A stretch of DNA of 64,000 nt from Pseudomonas gingeri (GTDB taxonomy: Bacteria; Pseudomonadota; Gammaproteobacteria; Pseudomonadales; Pseudomonadaceae). This document shows positions 16,489 through 25,384 of this stretch, in pieces; position 1 is the stretch's first letter; each line of letters starts with the position of its first letter. The notes beneath the pieces were generated by a model. It did not search any database, was not told the DNA's origin, and saw nothing but the letters and a program-made list of their open reading frames with translations. Position numbers and translations under genes: made by a program. Where the stretch lies: positions 478,852 through 542,851 of the forward strand of contig NZ_JACAOR010000011.1 in the NCBI RefSeq assembly GCF_013386115.1. The letters are read 5' to 3'.

Positions 16489-16633
16489 GAGACGCTCACT
16501 CCCTGAAACCGGCTCGCAATACCGCGAACAACGATGGTTCCTTGGAGGCGCCGAATGGGAAAACATTCCCTTCGGCGATGCTGTTTATTGGCTATCAGTG
16601 TGTATTCGTGGACTGTTTCGCAATCGAAGGGGG

Positions 16634-17113
16634 TTATTCCTGGCTGATATCCAGCAATTGCGGCTTGGCAATCGCCAGGTAGTCGCGGGTGGCGAGGACC
16701 ATGGAGGCGTCCAGGCGCCCGGCATTGAAGGCGATTTCCTCATAACGACGGGGCAGGGCAGGGTCGACGATCAGTTGGATCCGCTCATCGAAGACGAACG
16801 GCGGAATCGCGCCGATCCGGCAACCGGTCAGCGCCATGGCGGTTTCGGCCTTCACCAGTTCGGCCTTTTTCCCGCCCAGGGCGGCGCCGAGTTTTTTCAT
16901 GTCGAGCTTCTGGTCACCCGGCAGGATGGCCAGGGCATAACGCTCGGCCTGGCCCTTGAGGGCGCAGAGCATGGCCTTGGCGCCCTGGCCCGGTTCGGTG
17001 CCACGGATCTGCGCGACCCGCGCCGACTGGCCCTCGGCGTCGTGCAGCAAGACACGGTAGCTGGCGGCATGGGCGTCCAGCAGGCTGACCAGTTGATCGA
17101 AGATCGGATACAT
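16634..17113 (-). CDS. YbaK/ProX-like aminoacyl-tRNA deacylase domain protein
   Basis: The 159-residue protein belongs to the YbaK/prolyl-tRNA-synthetase-associated family, cytoplasmic enzymes that hydrolyse misacylated tRNAs. Conserved elements are KAMLCALKGQAERYALAILPGDQKLDMKKL, with the catalytic-type Lys followed by the core strand, and TGCRIGAIPPF, which matches the family TGxxxGxxxPxG loop. It is the last gene of a minus-strand group with the TSUP transporter and the oxygenase (10-base gap), though its link to them may be incidental. The misacylated target is unknown. Confidence 0.88.
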   Translation of the reverse strand: MYPIFDQLVSLLDAHAASYRVLLHDAEGQSARVAQIRGTEPGQGAKAMLCALKGQAERYALAILPGDQKLDMKKLGAALGGKKAELVKAETAMALTGCRIGAIPPFVFDERIQLIVDPALPRRYEEIAFNAGRLDASMVLATRDYLAIAKPQLLDISQE

Positions 17114-17123
17114 GGAGCGTTCC

Positions 17124-17888
17124 TCAGATTTGCGTGATCAGGTCATAGGAGAGCTTGCTGATCAGGATGACCAGCAGCACCAGGAACAGCGCGCGGACAA
17201 AGGGCACGCCCTTGTGCACCGCCAGCCAGGTGCCGGTCAGGGCGCCGAGGATATTGAACAGCGCCATGGGAATCGCCACCAGGTACAGCACGTTGCCGGT
17301 GGGGATGAAGAACACCAGCGCGGCGACGTTGGTCGCGATGTTCACCAGTTTCGCCGAGGCCGAGGCATGGAGGAAGTCGAAGGCGAAACAGCGGATGAAC
17401 AGGAAGATCAGGAAGCTGCCGGTGCCGGGGCCGAACAGCCCGTCGTAGAAACCGATGGCGCCACCGATCAGGACCGCCAGGAGCTTTTCCCGAGTGCCGA
17501 TGCGCATGGGCTTGTGCAGGGCACCAAAGTCCTTTTTCCAGAAGGTGTAGAGCGCCATCAGCACGATCAGCACCAGCACCGCCGGGCGGATCACCGATTG
17601 CGGCACGGCCGAGACCGTCGCCGCGCCGCAGAAGGCCATGACAAAGGCCGCGCAGGCCGCCGGGATCACCAGCCCCCAGTCGATCACCACCTTGCGTACG
17701 AACGACCGCGCCGCGAAGGTCGTGCCACACGCCGCGGCGACCTTGTTGGTCCCCAGCAGCGCGGCCGGCGGGGCCGTGGGCAGCACATTGAACAACGCGG
17801 GGATCTGGATCAGTCCGCCGCCGCCGACCGCCGCGTCGATAAGACCGGCACAGAAGGCGAAGACGCAAAGGAGGGTGATATCGACCAT
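17124..17888 (-). CDS. TSUP family transporter (TauE/SafE type)
   Basis: The 254-residue protein has about eight membrane segments and the duplicated TSUP motifs: GGGGLIQIPAL at the N-terminus and GFYDGLFGPGTGSFL in the second half. The family moves sulfite, sulfoacetate or other organic anions across the inner membrane. The start MVDITLL is chosen so that the gene begins four bases after the stop of the upstream oxygenase; a start six residues earlier overlaps it. The tight coupling suggests it exports or imports a compound made or used by that oxygenase. Confidence 0.9.
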   Translation of the reverse strand: MVDITLLCVFAFCAGLIDAAVGGGGLIQIPALFNVLPTAPPAALLGTNKVAAACGTTFAARSFVRKVVIDWGLVIPAACAAFVMAFCGAATVSAVPQSVIRPAVLVLIVLMALYTFWKKDFGALHKPMRIGTREKLLAVLIGGAIGFYDGLFGPGTGSFLIFLFIRCFAFDFLHASASAKLVNIATNVAALVFFIPTGNVLYLVAIPMALFNILGALTGTWLAVHKGVPFVRALFLVLLVILISKLSYDLITQI

Positions 17889-17892
17889 GAAA

Positions 17893-18978
17893 TCAGGCTC
17901 TGACAATAAAGGGTTGAGTCGGGTCCAGCGGCACCACGCGGGCTGCGTCGTCGACCCCGAATACCCGGATCATCCAGCGGTCGCGGCCGTCATAGCGCGG
18001 GGCGAAACCGTCCCGGGCGTGCAGGGTCTGCTGGTTCTTGAAGATCAGCATGTCGCCGGGCTGGAGCAGGATGTGGCGGGTGACATCGGGGTGGTTGGCG
18101 GCCGCCTCGAACAATTGCAGGGCAACGTCCGCATTGGCCGTGGTCGCGGTGACGCTGGCTTTGTTGTAGCGGCAGTGCAGGCCGCCGGATGGGGTTCTGT
18201 AGAGCAGCGGGACGCTTTCCAGGACATTGCCCTGCTTGCCGAACGAGTCCGGCCGGCGAATGGCAAAGTTCGGCTGTTGCAGTTCCTGCTCGACAAAGTC
18301 GGGCAGGCTGTCCAGCACGTCCTGGATGGCGACGATGCGCGTAGGCACGTCCAGCTCGCAACGCAGGCCGGTCAGGCTCAGGTATTCGGGGCAGGCCGAC
18401 AAACCGGTGACCGCTTCGCAGGTCAGCGGCAGGTGCGGGTTGTCGACATGCATGCCCAGGCCCAGGCGGGAGCCGAACGAGCTGGTGGTGGTTTCGTGTT
18501 CCTGCTTGGGCGAGACATGCCGGAAGACCGTGGTGTCGCTTTCTCCTTCATACCCCACCGGCCGGGTTTCCAGCATCGCCAGGACCGACAGGATCGCGCC
18601 GGCCAGGACCGGCACCTGTTCGATACCGGGTTCGGCGTCGTAGGGCGTGGCCGGCAACCCCGGGTCGACCGGCAGGCCGCGGACAATCAGGGCCACGTCG
18701 CGGGAGCGGGGGAAGTCGCGCAGCACCTGGCGTTTCTTCGCGCCCAGCACCGTCTCCAGCATCCGGGCGAGCGCCGGCATCTGTGCTATACCCGAAGCAC
18801 TGTCAGTGATTGCGCGGTGCGCGAGGGCTTCATTCAACTGCTGATGCTCGGCGAACGAAATGTGAATTTCGGGCAGGGCCGACAAAGCGGATGCCGGCGG
18901 TTTAGGGGCCAGCCATTGCTGGCTTTCTTCACTGATCCGGGAGGCCGATTTCCTGACTGTTTCATCCAGCTTTGACAC
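17893..18978 (-). CDS. Fe(II)/2-oxoglutarate-dependent oxygenase (TauD/TfdA, clavaminate-synthase-like)
   Basis: The 361-residue protein has the iron-binding HxD in GMHVDNPHLPL and a distal histidine in QTLHARDGF. The 2-oxoglutarate-binding Arg follows in DRWMIRVFGV. The long N-terminal part before the jelly roll resembles the AsnO/VioC/clavaminate group, which hydroxylates free amino acids. A GTG start at 18978 is chosen: AGGAG precedes it, and the longer frame would overlap the divergent LysR gene's leader. It heads the operon with the TSUP transporter and YbaK protein. Substrate unknown; a basic or amide amino acid is a guess. Confidence 0.82.
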   Translation of the reverse strand: MSKLDETVRKSASRISEESQQWLAPKPPASALSALPEIHISFAEHQQLNEALAHRAITDSASGIAQMPALARMLETVLGAKKRQVLRDFPRSRDVALIVRGLPVDPGLPATPYDAEPGIEQVPVLAGAILSVLAMLETRPVGYEGESDTTVFRHVSPKQEHETTTSSFGSRLGLGMHVDNPHLPLTCEAVTGLSACPEYLSLTGLRCELDVPTRIVAIQDVLDSLPDFVEQELQQPNFAIRRPDSFGKQGNVLESVPLLYRTPSGGLHCRYNKASVTATTANADVALQLFEAAANHPDVTRHILLQPGDMLIFKNQQTLHARDGFAPRYDGRDRWMIRVFGVDDAARVVPLDPTQPFIVRA

Positions 18979-19087
18979 GTCCTTTGCTCCTGTATGCCTA
19001 CGTCCCTGTGGGTTAAGCGCGCAGGCTAACGGAAGGGGCGTTTTTGTGTTGCAATGCCACATTGTGAAAAGTGCAACGAGGTCAGGA

Positions 19088-20002
19088 ATGGCGCTGGATA
19101 TGTTGGGTGAGCTCGAAGCGTTCGCGACCGTGGCGCGCAAGCGCAGTTTTATTGCCGCGGCGCGTACCCTGGGACGCTCGCCGAGCTCGCTGACCCGTGC
19201 CATTCAGGCCCTTGAGGAAAGTGCCGGGGTCAAGCTGTTCAATCGCTCGGCCAATGCGGTGAGCCTGACCGAGGCCGGTGAGCGCCTGTTGCCCCATGCC
19301 CACAAAATGCTGGATCTGCAACGTGAAGCCGATGAAGACCTGGCCGGCATCAGCGGCCTGGCCACCGGCTGGATCCGCCTTTCAGCCCCGGAGTTTCTCG
19401 GTCACGGAGTGATGCCGCGGCTGATCGCGCAGTACTGCGAGCGCTATCCCGAGGTGAGTATCGACGTGATCTTCACCGACGAAACCATCGACCCGGCCAA
19501 GAGCAAGCTGGACTTTTCTATCCGCGGCGCCTTTCCGCAGTCCAGCGACCTGATCGGTTTTCCGCTCTGGAGCTATGCCCGTCATCTGTATGCCAGTCCC
19601 GCTTATCTGGAGCGCCGTGGCACGCCAGATTCGATAGAGGCATTGGAAACCCATTCGTTGATCCTGCACACCGCCCCAAGGATTCTTAAAGAATGGAATT
19701 TTCGCAGCGAGCAGCAGGCAATGAGCTTGCGGGTGCATCCGAAATTTCGCTTCAGCTCCGGCGCGGCGGTGTTTCAGGCTGCGTTGGCGGGGGTGGGCAT
19801 TGCCCGGCTGGCGGATTGGCTGGCCGAGCCCGAGGTGGAACTCGGGCGGCTGGTGCGGGTTTGTCCCGAGTACCGGCTGACGTCCAGCCATGGCGAGAAT
19901 CCGCAGATGCATGCGGTGTACCCGGCCGGCAACCTGCCGCTGCGGGTGAAGATGCTGCTGGACCTGATCCGCGCCTTTGGCGACAACGTCGGCCGGGCCT
20001 GA
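19088..20002 (+). CDS. LysR-family transcriptional regulator
   Basis: The 304-residue protein has the N-terminal winged helix-turn-helix (LGELEAFATVARKRSFIAAA to RSPSSLTRAIQALEE, residues 5-43). A two-lobed effector domain follows (GWIRLSAPEFLG onward). ATG 19088 is chosen because the LysR domain normally starts within a few residues of the Met; an earlier start is possible. It is divergent from the oxygenase-TSUP operon, the classical arrangement for its target, with 109 bases between. Its stop codon abuts that of the next, convergent LysR gene. Confidence 0.92.
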   Translation: MALDMLGELEAFATVARKRSFIAAARTLGRSPSSLTRAIQALEESAGVKLFNRSANAVSLTEAGERLLPHAHKMLDLQREADEDLAGISGLATGWIRLSAPEFLGHGVMPRLIAQYCERYPEVSIDVIFTDETIDPAKSKLDFSIRGAFPQSSDLIGFPLWSYARHLYASPAYLERRGTPDSIEALETHSLILHTAPRILKEWNFRSEQQAMSLRVHPKFRFSSGAAVFQAALAGVGIARLADWLAEPEVELGRLVRVCPEYRLTSSHGENPQMHAVYPAGNLPLRVKMLLDLIRAFGDNVGRA

Positions 20003-20899
20003 TCAGGCCGGTGGTGTTTCGCCGAAACGACCGCGCACCAGCTCGACGAAGCGCGCCGCCGCCGGTCCCAGGGTCTGGCCACTGCGAGTGATCAGGCCGA
20101 TCTCGCGACTGACGCCGGGATGTTCCACCGGCAGTCGCCTGAGCCCATGGAGCCCGTCATCCGCCGATTCCGGCAGGAGCGTCATGCCCAGGCCCTGGCG
20201 CACCAGAGCCAGTACCGTGGACATGTAGTTGGCCTCCAGTCCCGGCACCAGGGCCAGGCCTTGCTCGTCGAACAACTGCTCGACCCGTTCGCGCACGCTG
20301 CTGTCGCGCCCGGTGAGGATCATCGGCTGGCCGCTCAGGTTCGACAGGCGCACGCGTTTTTTCCGCGCCAGCGCATGTTGCTGCGGCACGAACAGGCAGA
20401 GCCGGTCGACCATCACCACTTCGAAGTCCAGGCCATGATTGAGCCGGGCCCGCACGCCCAGGCCGAAATCCACCTCGTTCTCCCGCACCAGCGCATCGAT
20501 GCGTTGGGCGACCACATCGCGCAGGCGCACTTCGACGCCGGGAAAGGCCTCGCGAAACGTGCGCAGTACCGGCGGCAGGGCGCCGGAGCAGATCGACGGC
20601 AGGGCGGCGATGGTCACCACCCCGCGTTGCAGGCTGGCCAGGTCGCGGGAGCCGCTGACGATATTGTCCAGGTCCAGCAGCAGCTTCTCCATCGGCCCCC
20701 GGGCCTGCTGTCCGGCGCTGGTCAGGCTGACCTGGCGCGGGCTGCGTTCGAGCAGGGCGACGCCGAGCCAGTCTTCCAGTTGCTGGACCTGCACGGTCAA
20801 TGCCGAGGGCGACAGGTGCAATTCGTCCGCCGCCCGGGTGAAGCTGCCGGTACGGGCCACGGTAAGAAAAGCGCGGATATGCTGGATGGAGTTCTTCAT
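20003..20899 (-). CDS. LysR-family transcriptional regulator of the CitMHS operon (inferred)
   Basis: The 298-residue protein starts MKNSIQHIRAFLTVARTGSF with a typical LysR HTH (residues 3-60, including SPSALTVQVQQLEDWLG). The periplasmic-binding-like co-inducer domain follows. The longer frame starting at 20977 is rejected because it passes through the promoter region. It is divergent from the CitMHS transporter gene (133 bases between). It therefore probably senses the carboxylate carried by that transporter or a product of it. Confidence 0.92.
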   Translation of the reverse strand: MKNSIQHIRAFLTVARTGSFTRAADELHLSPSALTVQVQQLEDWLGVALLERSPRQVSLTSAGQQARGPMEKLLLDLDNIVSGSRDLASLQRGVVTIAALPSICSGALPPVLRTFREAFPGVEVRLRDVVAQRIDALVRENEVDFGLGVRARLNHGLDFEVVMVDRLCLFVPQQHALARKKRVRLSNLSGQPMILTGRDSSVRERVEQLFDEQGLALVPGLEANYMSTVLALVRQGLGMTLLPESADDGLHGLRRLPVEHPGVSREIGLITRSGQTLGPAAARFVELVRGRFGETPPA

Positions 20900-21032
20900 T
20901 CTGTTTTTCCGAACATAAGGCGGTGAACATTCCAATTTACAAAGCTTAACCGCGTTCCAATACTCCAGGGAAAACAATAACCGTCCACCCCCGGGCCACT
21001 CGCCTGTCGGGGCGGCTCACTGGAGTCTTCCC

Positions 21033-22325
21033 ATGCTTGCCACGCTGGGTGTCATCACCATTCTCTGTCTGCTTGCTGCTGTCATGAGCAAGCGCCTCTC
21101 GCCCCTGGTTGCCCTGATTGCCCTGCCGATCATTGCCGCGTTGCTCGGTGGCTTCGGCCTGCAGACCAGTGCCTTTATCGTCACCGGTATCAAGAACGTC
21201 GCCCCGGTGGTGGGGATGTTCGTCTTTGCCATCCTGTTCTTCGGGGTGATGACCGATGCCGGCATGCTCGACCCGATCATCGACCGTATCCTGCGCACCG
21301 TCGGCACGCGGCCGACCCGTATCGTCATGGGCACCGCGCTCCTGGCTTTGCTGGTACACCTCGACGGTTCGGGCGCGGTGACCTTCCTGGTGACGGTCCC
21401 GGCGATGCTGCCGTTGTACACGCGGCTGGGTATCGACCGACGGATCCTCGCCTGTGTCGCGGCCATGGCCGCCGGGGTCAACTTCCTGCCCTGGACCGGC
21501 CCGGTGCTGCGCTCATCGGCGGCCCTGCACGTACCGGTGGCGGACCTGTTCCAGCCACTGATCCCGGTGCAGATCGTCGGCCTGCTGTTTGTCTTCGCCA
21601 GCGCCTGGTGGCTGGGGCGTCGTGAAGAGCGTCGCCTCGGGCTCGGCGCGGGCGCCGCGGTGGACAGCGTGCCCACCCGGGTAATCGGTGCGGAGGAAGA
21701 GCGCCTGCGTCGGCCGCGGTTGTTCTGGGCCAACCTGTTGCTGACCGTGCTGGTGATGGTGGTGATGATCGCCGGCTGGGTCGACCCGGTGGTGATGTTC
21801 ATGCTCGGCACGGTGGTCGCGCTGTGCCTCAACTATCCGAACGTCGACGCCCAGCGCGCCCGTATCGATGCCCATGCCAAGACCGCGCTGACCATGGCCA
21901 GCATTCTCCTGGCGGCCGGGGTGTTCACTGGGATCATGCAGGGCACCGGCATGCTCAAGGCCATGGCCGAAGTGGCGGTGGCGCAGATTCCCGCCGGGCA
22001 CGGCAAGCTGATTCCGGCCGTGGTGGGCTTCCTGTCGATGCCGCTGAGCCTGCTGTTCGATCCGGACTCTTTCTACTTCGGCGTCATGCCGGTGATCGCC
22101 GAAGTCGGCAAGGCCCTCGGCGTGGAGCCGTTGCAGGTGGCCCAGGCGTCGCTGCTCGGTGTGCACACCACCGGCTTCCCGGTCAGCCCGCTGACCCCGG
22201 CGACCTTCCTGCTGGTGGGGCTGTGCAAGATCGAACTGGCCGATCACCAGCGTTTCACCATTCCGTTCCTGTTCGCCGCCTCGGTGCTGATGACCCTGAC
22301 GGCGTTGCTTCTGGGCGTCTTCTGA
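21033..22325 (+). CDS. CitMHS family carboxylate transporter
   Basis: The 430-residue inner-membrane protein has about twelve hydrophobic segments. Its CitMHS motifs include HLDGSGAVTFLVTVPAMLP and NFLPWTGPVLRSSAAL in the first half and FLSMPLSLLFDPDSFYFG in the second. Family members are symporters of citrate, often as a metal complex, or of related di- and tricarboxylates. It is followed after one base by the AtuA-like gene, giving an operon of transporter plus two catabolic subunits. It is preceded by a divergent LysR. Exact substrate cannot be read. Confidence 0.92.
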   Translation: MLATLGVITILCLLAAVMSKRLSPLVALIALPIIAALLGGFGLQTSAFIVTGIKNVAPVVGMFVFAILFFGVMTDAGMLDPIIDRILRTVGTRPTRIVMGTALLALLVHLDGSGAVTFLVTVPAMLPLYTRLGIDRRILACVAAMAAGVNFLPWTGPVLRSSAALHVPVADLFQPLIPVQIVGLLFVFASAWWLGRREERRLGLGAGAAVDSVPTRVIGAEEERLRRPRLFWANLLLTVLVMVVMIAGWVDPVVMFMLGTVVALCLNYPNVDAQRARIDAHAKTALTMASILLAAGVFTGIMQGTGMLKAMAEVAVAQIPAGHGKLIPAVVGFLSMPLSLLFDPDSFYFGVMPVIAEVGKALGVEPLQVAQASLLGVHTTGFPVSPLTPATFLLVGLCKIELADHQRFTIPFLFAASVLMTLTALLLGVF

Positions 22326-22326
22326 C

Positions 22327-23694
22327 ATGAAGGACTTTGCGATGAAAACCTTGCGTATCGGTTCCGGTGCCGGTTACTCCGGCGACCGTATCGAACCGGC
22401 CGTGGAACTGGCGGCCCAGGGCGAGCTGGATTACCTGGTATTCGAATGCCTGGCCGAGCGGACCATTGCCCTGGCGCAACAGGCGCGGCTGAGCGATCCC
22501 GAGGCGGGCTACGATCCCCTGCTGCGCGAGCGCATGCAGCGGGTGCTGCCCTTTGTCGCCGGCAATGCGCGGCGGCTGCGGATCATCACCAACATGGGTG
22601 CCGCCAACCCGTTGGCGGCGGCTCGGGAAGTACGGCGGATCGCCCTTGAACTGGGCCTGACGAAGCTCAAGGTAGCCGCCGTCACCGGCGACGACGTGCT
22701 GGCGATCCTGCAGGCCGAGCCCGGCCGGCTGCTGGACAACGGCCTGCGGGTCGAGCAGTTGGGCGAGCGACTGATTTCCGCCAACGCCTATATGGGCGCC
22801 GAGGGTATCGTCCAGGCCCTGGCGGCGGATGCCGATGTGGTGATTACCGGGCGGGTCGCCGACCCGTCGCTGTTTCTTGCCCCGCAGTTGTTCGCGTTCG
22901 GTTGGGCGGCGGATGACTGGCAACGCCTGGGGCGGGGCACCCTGGTCGGTCATCTGCTCGAATGTGCCGGGCAGATCACCGGCGGCTATTTTGCCGATCC
23001 CGGGGTGAAGGATGTGCCTGGCCTGGCACGCCTGGGTTTCCCCCTGGCCGAGGTCGATGAACAGGGCCTGGCGATCATCACCAAGGTCGCCGGCAGCGGT
23101 GGCCGGGTGGATCGGGCGACGTGCGCCGAGCAACTGATCTACGAAGTGCATGATCCGGCGGCATACCTGACCCCGGATGTCAGCGCCGATTTCTCCCAGG
23201 TGAGTTTTCTCGACCAGGGCCCGGACCGGGTGGCGGTGCAGGGCGCCACGGGGCTGCCACGACCGGACTCGCTGAAGGTTTCGGTCGGTTACCTGGATGG
23301 CTGGATCGGCGAAGGGCAGATGTCCTACGGCGGTCCCGGAGCGCTGGCCCGGGCGCGACTGGCGCGGGAGGTGGTGCTGGAGCGCTTGCAGATCATCGGC
23401 GTCGAGATGGACGAGGTACGGGCCGAACTGATGGGCGTCGATTCGCTGCATGGCGAACGCCTCGGCAGTCGGGTCGACAGCGAGCCCTGGGAAGTCCGTT
23501 TGCGGGTGGCCGCCCGTTGTGCGCGGCGGACCGATGCCGTGCGTATCGGTAATGAAGTGGAGACCCTGTACACCAACGGACCCTCGGGCGGCGGCGGGGC
23601 CAGCAAGAGTGTCCGCCAGGTGGTGGCGGTGGCGTCGTTGCTGTTGCCGCGGGAGCGTCTTGGTGCCCGGGTTCATCTGGAGGATCTGCAATGA
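22327..23694 (+). CDS. AtuA-like acyclic terpene utilisation family protein (DUF1446), large subunit
   Basis: The 455-residue protein matches the DUF1446 domain found in AtuA of the citronellol pathway. It opens TLRIGSGAGYSGDRIEPAVELA and has internal NMGAANPLAAAREV and VVITGRVADPSLFLAP. Full-length AtuA also has a C-terminal domain; here that is the separate next gene, overlapping by four bases. The combination with a CitMHS transporter suggests a carboxylate pathway and not terpene use. The enzymatic reaction of the family is unsettled. The start may be the ATG at 22342 (MKTLRI). Confidence 0.88.
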   Translation: MKDFAMKTLRIGSGAGYSGDRIEPAVELAAQGELDYLVFECLAERTIALAQQARLSDPEAGYDPLLRERMQRVLPFVAGNARRLRIITNMGAANPLAAAREVRRIALELGLTKLKVAAVTGDDVLAILQAEPGRLLDNGLRVEQLGERLISANAYMGAEGIVQALAADADVVITGRVADPSLFLAPQLFAFGWAADDWQRLGRGTLVGHLLECAGQITGGYFADPGVKDVPGLARLGFPLAEVDEQGLAIITKVAGSGGRVDRATCAEQLIYEVHDPAAYLTPDVSADFSQVSFLDQGPDRVAVQGATGLPRPDSLKVSVGYLDGWIGEGQMSYGGPGALARARLAREVVLERLQIIGVEMDEVRAELMGVDSLHGERLGSRVDSEPWEVRLRVAARCARRTDAVRIGNEVETLYTNGPSGGGGASKSVRQVVAVASLLLPRERLGARVHLEDLQ

Positions 23695-24020
23695 CTACGG
23701 TGGTACTGCGGGTCCTGGCCCATTCACGCACGGGCGACAAGGGCGATACCTCGAACATCTCGGTGATCGCCTATCGCGCCGAAGACTATCCGCGTTTGCG
23801 CCAATGGCTGACGGCGGAGCGGGTCGCGGCCTGGTTCGCCGAATTGCGCGAGCCGACCGCCGGGCCGGTGCGCCGTCATGAGCTGCCGGGCGTGCAGGCG
23901 CTGAACTTCGTCCTGCCGGGTATCCTGCGTGGCGGCGTGACCCGCTCCCTGGCCCTGGATGCCCACGGCAAGAGCCTGGGCTCGGCGCTGCTCGACATGC
24001 CTGTGCAACTGGACGACTAG
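23691..24020 (+). CDS. AtuA C-terminal domain-like protein, small subunit
   Basis: The 109-residue protein opens LRVLAHSRTGDKGDTSNISVIAY. This is the standard start of the C-terminal AtuA domain, which is normally fused to DUF1446. The ATG overlaps the stop of the larger gene (ATGA), so the two are made together and probably form one complex. It ends six bases before the stop of the convergent lhgO gene with no terminator between. Confidence 0.88.
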   Translation: MTTVVLRVLAHSRTGDKGDTSNISVIAYRAEDYPRLRQWLTAERVAAWFAELREPTAGPVRRHELPGVQALNFVLPGILRGGVTRSLALDAHGKSLGSALLDMPVQLDD

Positions 24021-24026
24021 ACCGGC

Positions 24027-25220
24027 TTACCTCGGCGCGAGAATCCGTTCGGCGATCATCTCGCCGATGGGCATGGCCGAGGTGGCGGCCGGTGACGGCG
24101 CGTTGCAGACATGGACCATGCGCGCCGTTTCGGCGAACAGGAAGTCATGCACCAGGCTGCCATCGCGCATCACTGCCTGGGCGCGGATACCGGCCTCGTA
24201 AGGCTGCAGGTCCTCGACGGTGAGTGACGGGCAGTATTTGCGGCACTGTTCCAGGTAGCCGCGCTTGAACAGTGAGTTCTTCATTTCCACGCTGCCGGAA
24301 CCGAGATTCTGCCAAATGGTTTTCCAGAAGCCGGGGAAGCTGGCGTACTGCGCGACATCCCGCCAGTTGACCGAAAACTTGCGGTAGTTCTCCCGGCCCA
24401 GGCCCAGCACCGCATTCGGGCCGACCGTCACGCTGCCGTCGATCATGCGGGTCAGGTGCACGCCGAGGAACGGCAGTTCGGGGTCGGGAATCGGATAGAT
24501 CAGGTGGTTGACGATGTCGTTCTTCGACGCCGGCAGGCGGAAGTATTCGCCACGGAACGGGATGATCTGGTGCTCGATGGGGATCCCGGCCAGGGTTGCC
24601 AGGCGGTCGGACTGCAGGCCGGCACAGGCCACCAGCTTGCGGGCCTGCCAGACGTCATCCGCGGTACTGACGGTGACGCTGTCGGTGTTTTCCCGGATCG
24701 CGGTGACGGTCTTTTCCAGGCGGATTTCCCCGCCACCGGCGCGGATCACCCGTGCCATCGCCTCGCAGACCTGCCGGTAGTCGACGATCCCCGTGGCATC
24801 GAGGAACAGGCCGCCGAGGCCGACGATATTCGGTTCGCGGCGCCGCAGTTCATCGGCGTCGAGGCGTTCGACCTTCAGGCCGTTGAGTTGCGAGCGCTCA
24901 TACAGGGCATCCATCCGCTGGACTTCCAGAGGCGTGGAGGCCACCAGCACTTTGCCGCAGACCTCGAAGCGGATGCCGTGCTCCCGACAGAACTCCTTGG
25001 TGGCCTGGGAGCCGCGTTTGCACAGATCGGCCTTGAGGCTGCCGGGGGCATAGTAGATGCCGGCGTGGATGACCCCGCTGTTGTGCCCGGTCTGGTGGCG
25101 GGCGAGGGTGGCTTCCTTTTCCAGGATCACCAGCGAGGCGCCGGGCTGGCGCTTGAGCAGTTCCATGGCCGTGGCCAGGCCGACGATGCCGCCGCCGATG
25201 ATGCAAAAGTCGTAGATCAT
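24027..25220 (-). CDS. lhgO: L-2-hydroxyglutarate oxidase/dehydrogenase LhgO
   Basis: The 397-residue FAD enzyme oxidises L-2-hydroxyglutarate to 2-oxoglutarate, passing electrons to the respiratory quinone pool. The FAD-binding GGGIVGLATA is at residues 8-17. HQTGHNSGVIHAGIYY, conserved in LhgO/L2HGDH, is at about 42-57. The C-terminus has the FAD-contacting SPAATSAMPIG. Length matches the family. It is transcribed away from an operator-like sequence shared with the FadR-type regulator gene upstream, so it is probably repressed by that regulator until its substrate appears. Confidence 0.93.
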   Translation of the reverse strand: MIYDFCIIGGGIVGLATAMELLKRQPGASLVILEKEATLARHQTGHNSGVIHAGIYYAPGSLKADLCKRGSQATKEFCREHGIRFEVCGKVLVASTPLEVQRMDALYERSQLNGLKVERLDADELRRREPNIVGLGGLFLDATGIVDYRQVCEAMARVIRAGGGEIRLEKTVTAIRENTDSVTVSTADDVWQARKLVACAGLQSDRLATLAGIPIEHQIIPFRGEYFRLPASKNDIVNHLIYPIPDPELPFLGVHLTRMIDGSVTVGPNAVLGLGRENYRKFSVNWRDVAQYASFPGFWKTIWQNLGSGSVEMKNSLFKRGYLEQCRKYCPSLTVEDLQPYEAGIRAQAVMRDGSLVHDFLFAETARMVHVCNAPSPAATSAMPIGEMIAERILAPR

Positions 25221-25254
25221 GGTTCAGTCACCCTTTTCAGTGCAGGTCTTGTTA

Positions 25255-25271
25255 TCAGGTTGTCAGACTAA
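25255..25271. promoter_or_regulatory. Operator-like motif in the lhgO promoter
   Basis: TCAGGTTGTCAGAC (25255-25268) is identical to 26113-26126 in front of the FadR-type regulator gene. The half-sites TTGTC and GACTA give an imperfect version of the GntR/FadR palindrome. Confidence 0.6.
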
Positions 25272-25297
25272 TCAATCCATAAAAAATCACACCACCC

Positions 25298-25383
25298 ACT
25301 GTGGGAGTTGGCTTGCTGGCGATGGCGGCGCGAGATCGATGCAATTCCCGGTGGCCTCATCGCCGGCAAGCCAGCGCCTACAG
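25298..25383. repeat. REP pair (GGAG..GGCTTGC family)
   Basis: GTGGGAGTTGGCTTGC and its inverted partner GCAAGCCAGCGCCTAC enclose about 50 bases. The pair fills the gap between lhgO and the regulator gene and overlaps neither reading frame. Confidence 0.8.
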
Positions 25384-25384
25384 T

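Noticed and set aside
18979..19203. Upstream extension of the 2-oxoglutarate oxygenase
   Set aside because: It overlaps the divergent LysR gene, has no ribosome site, and would destroy the shared promoter.
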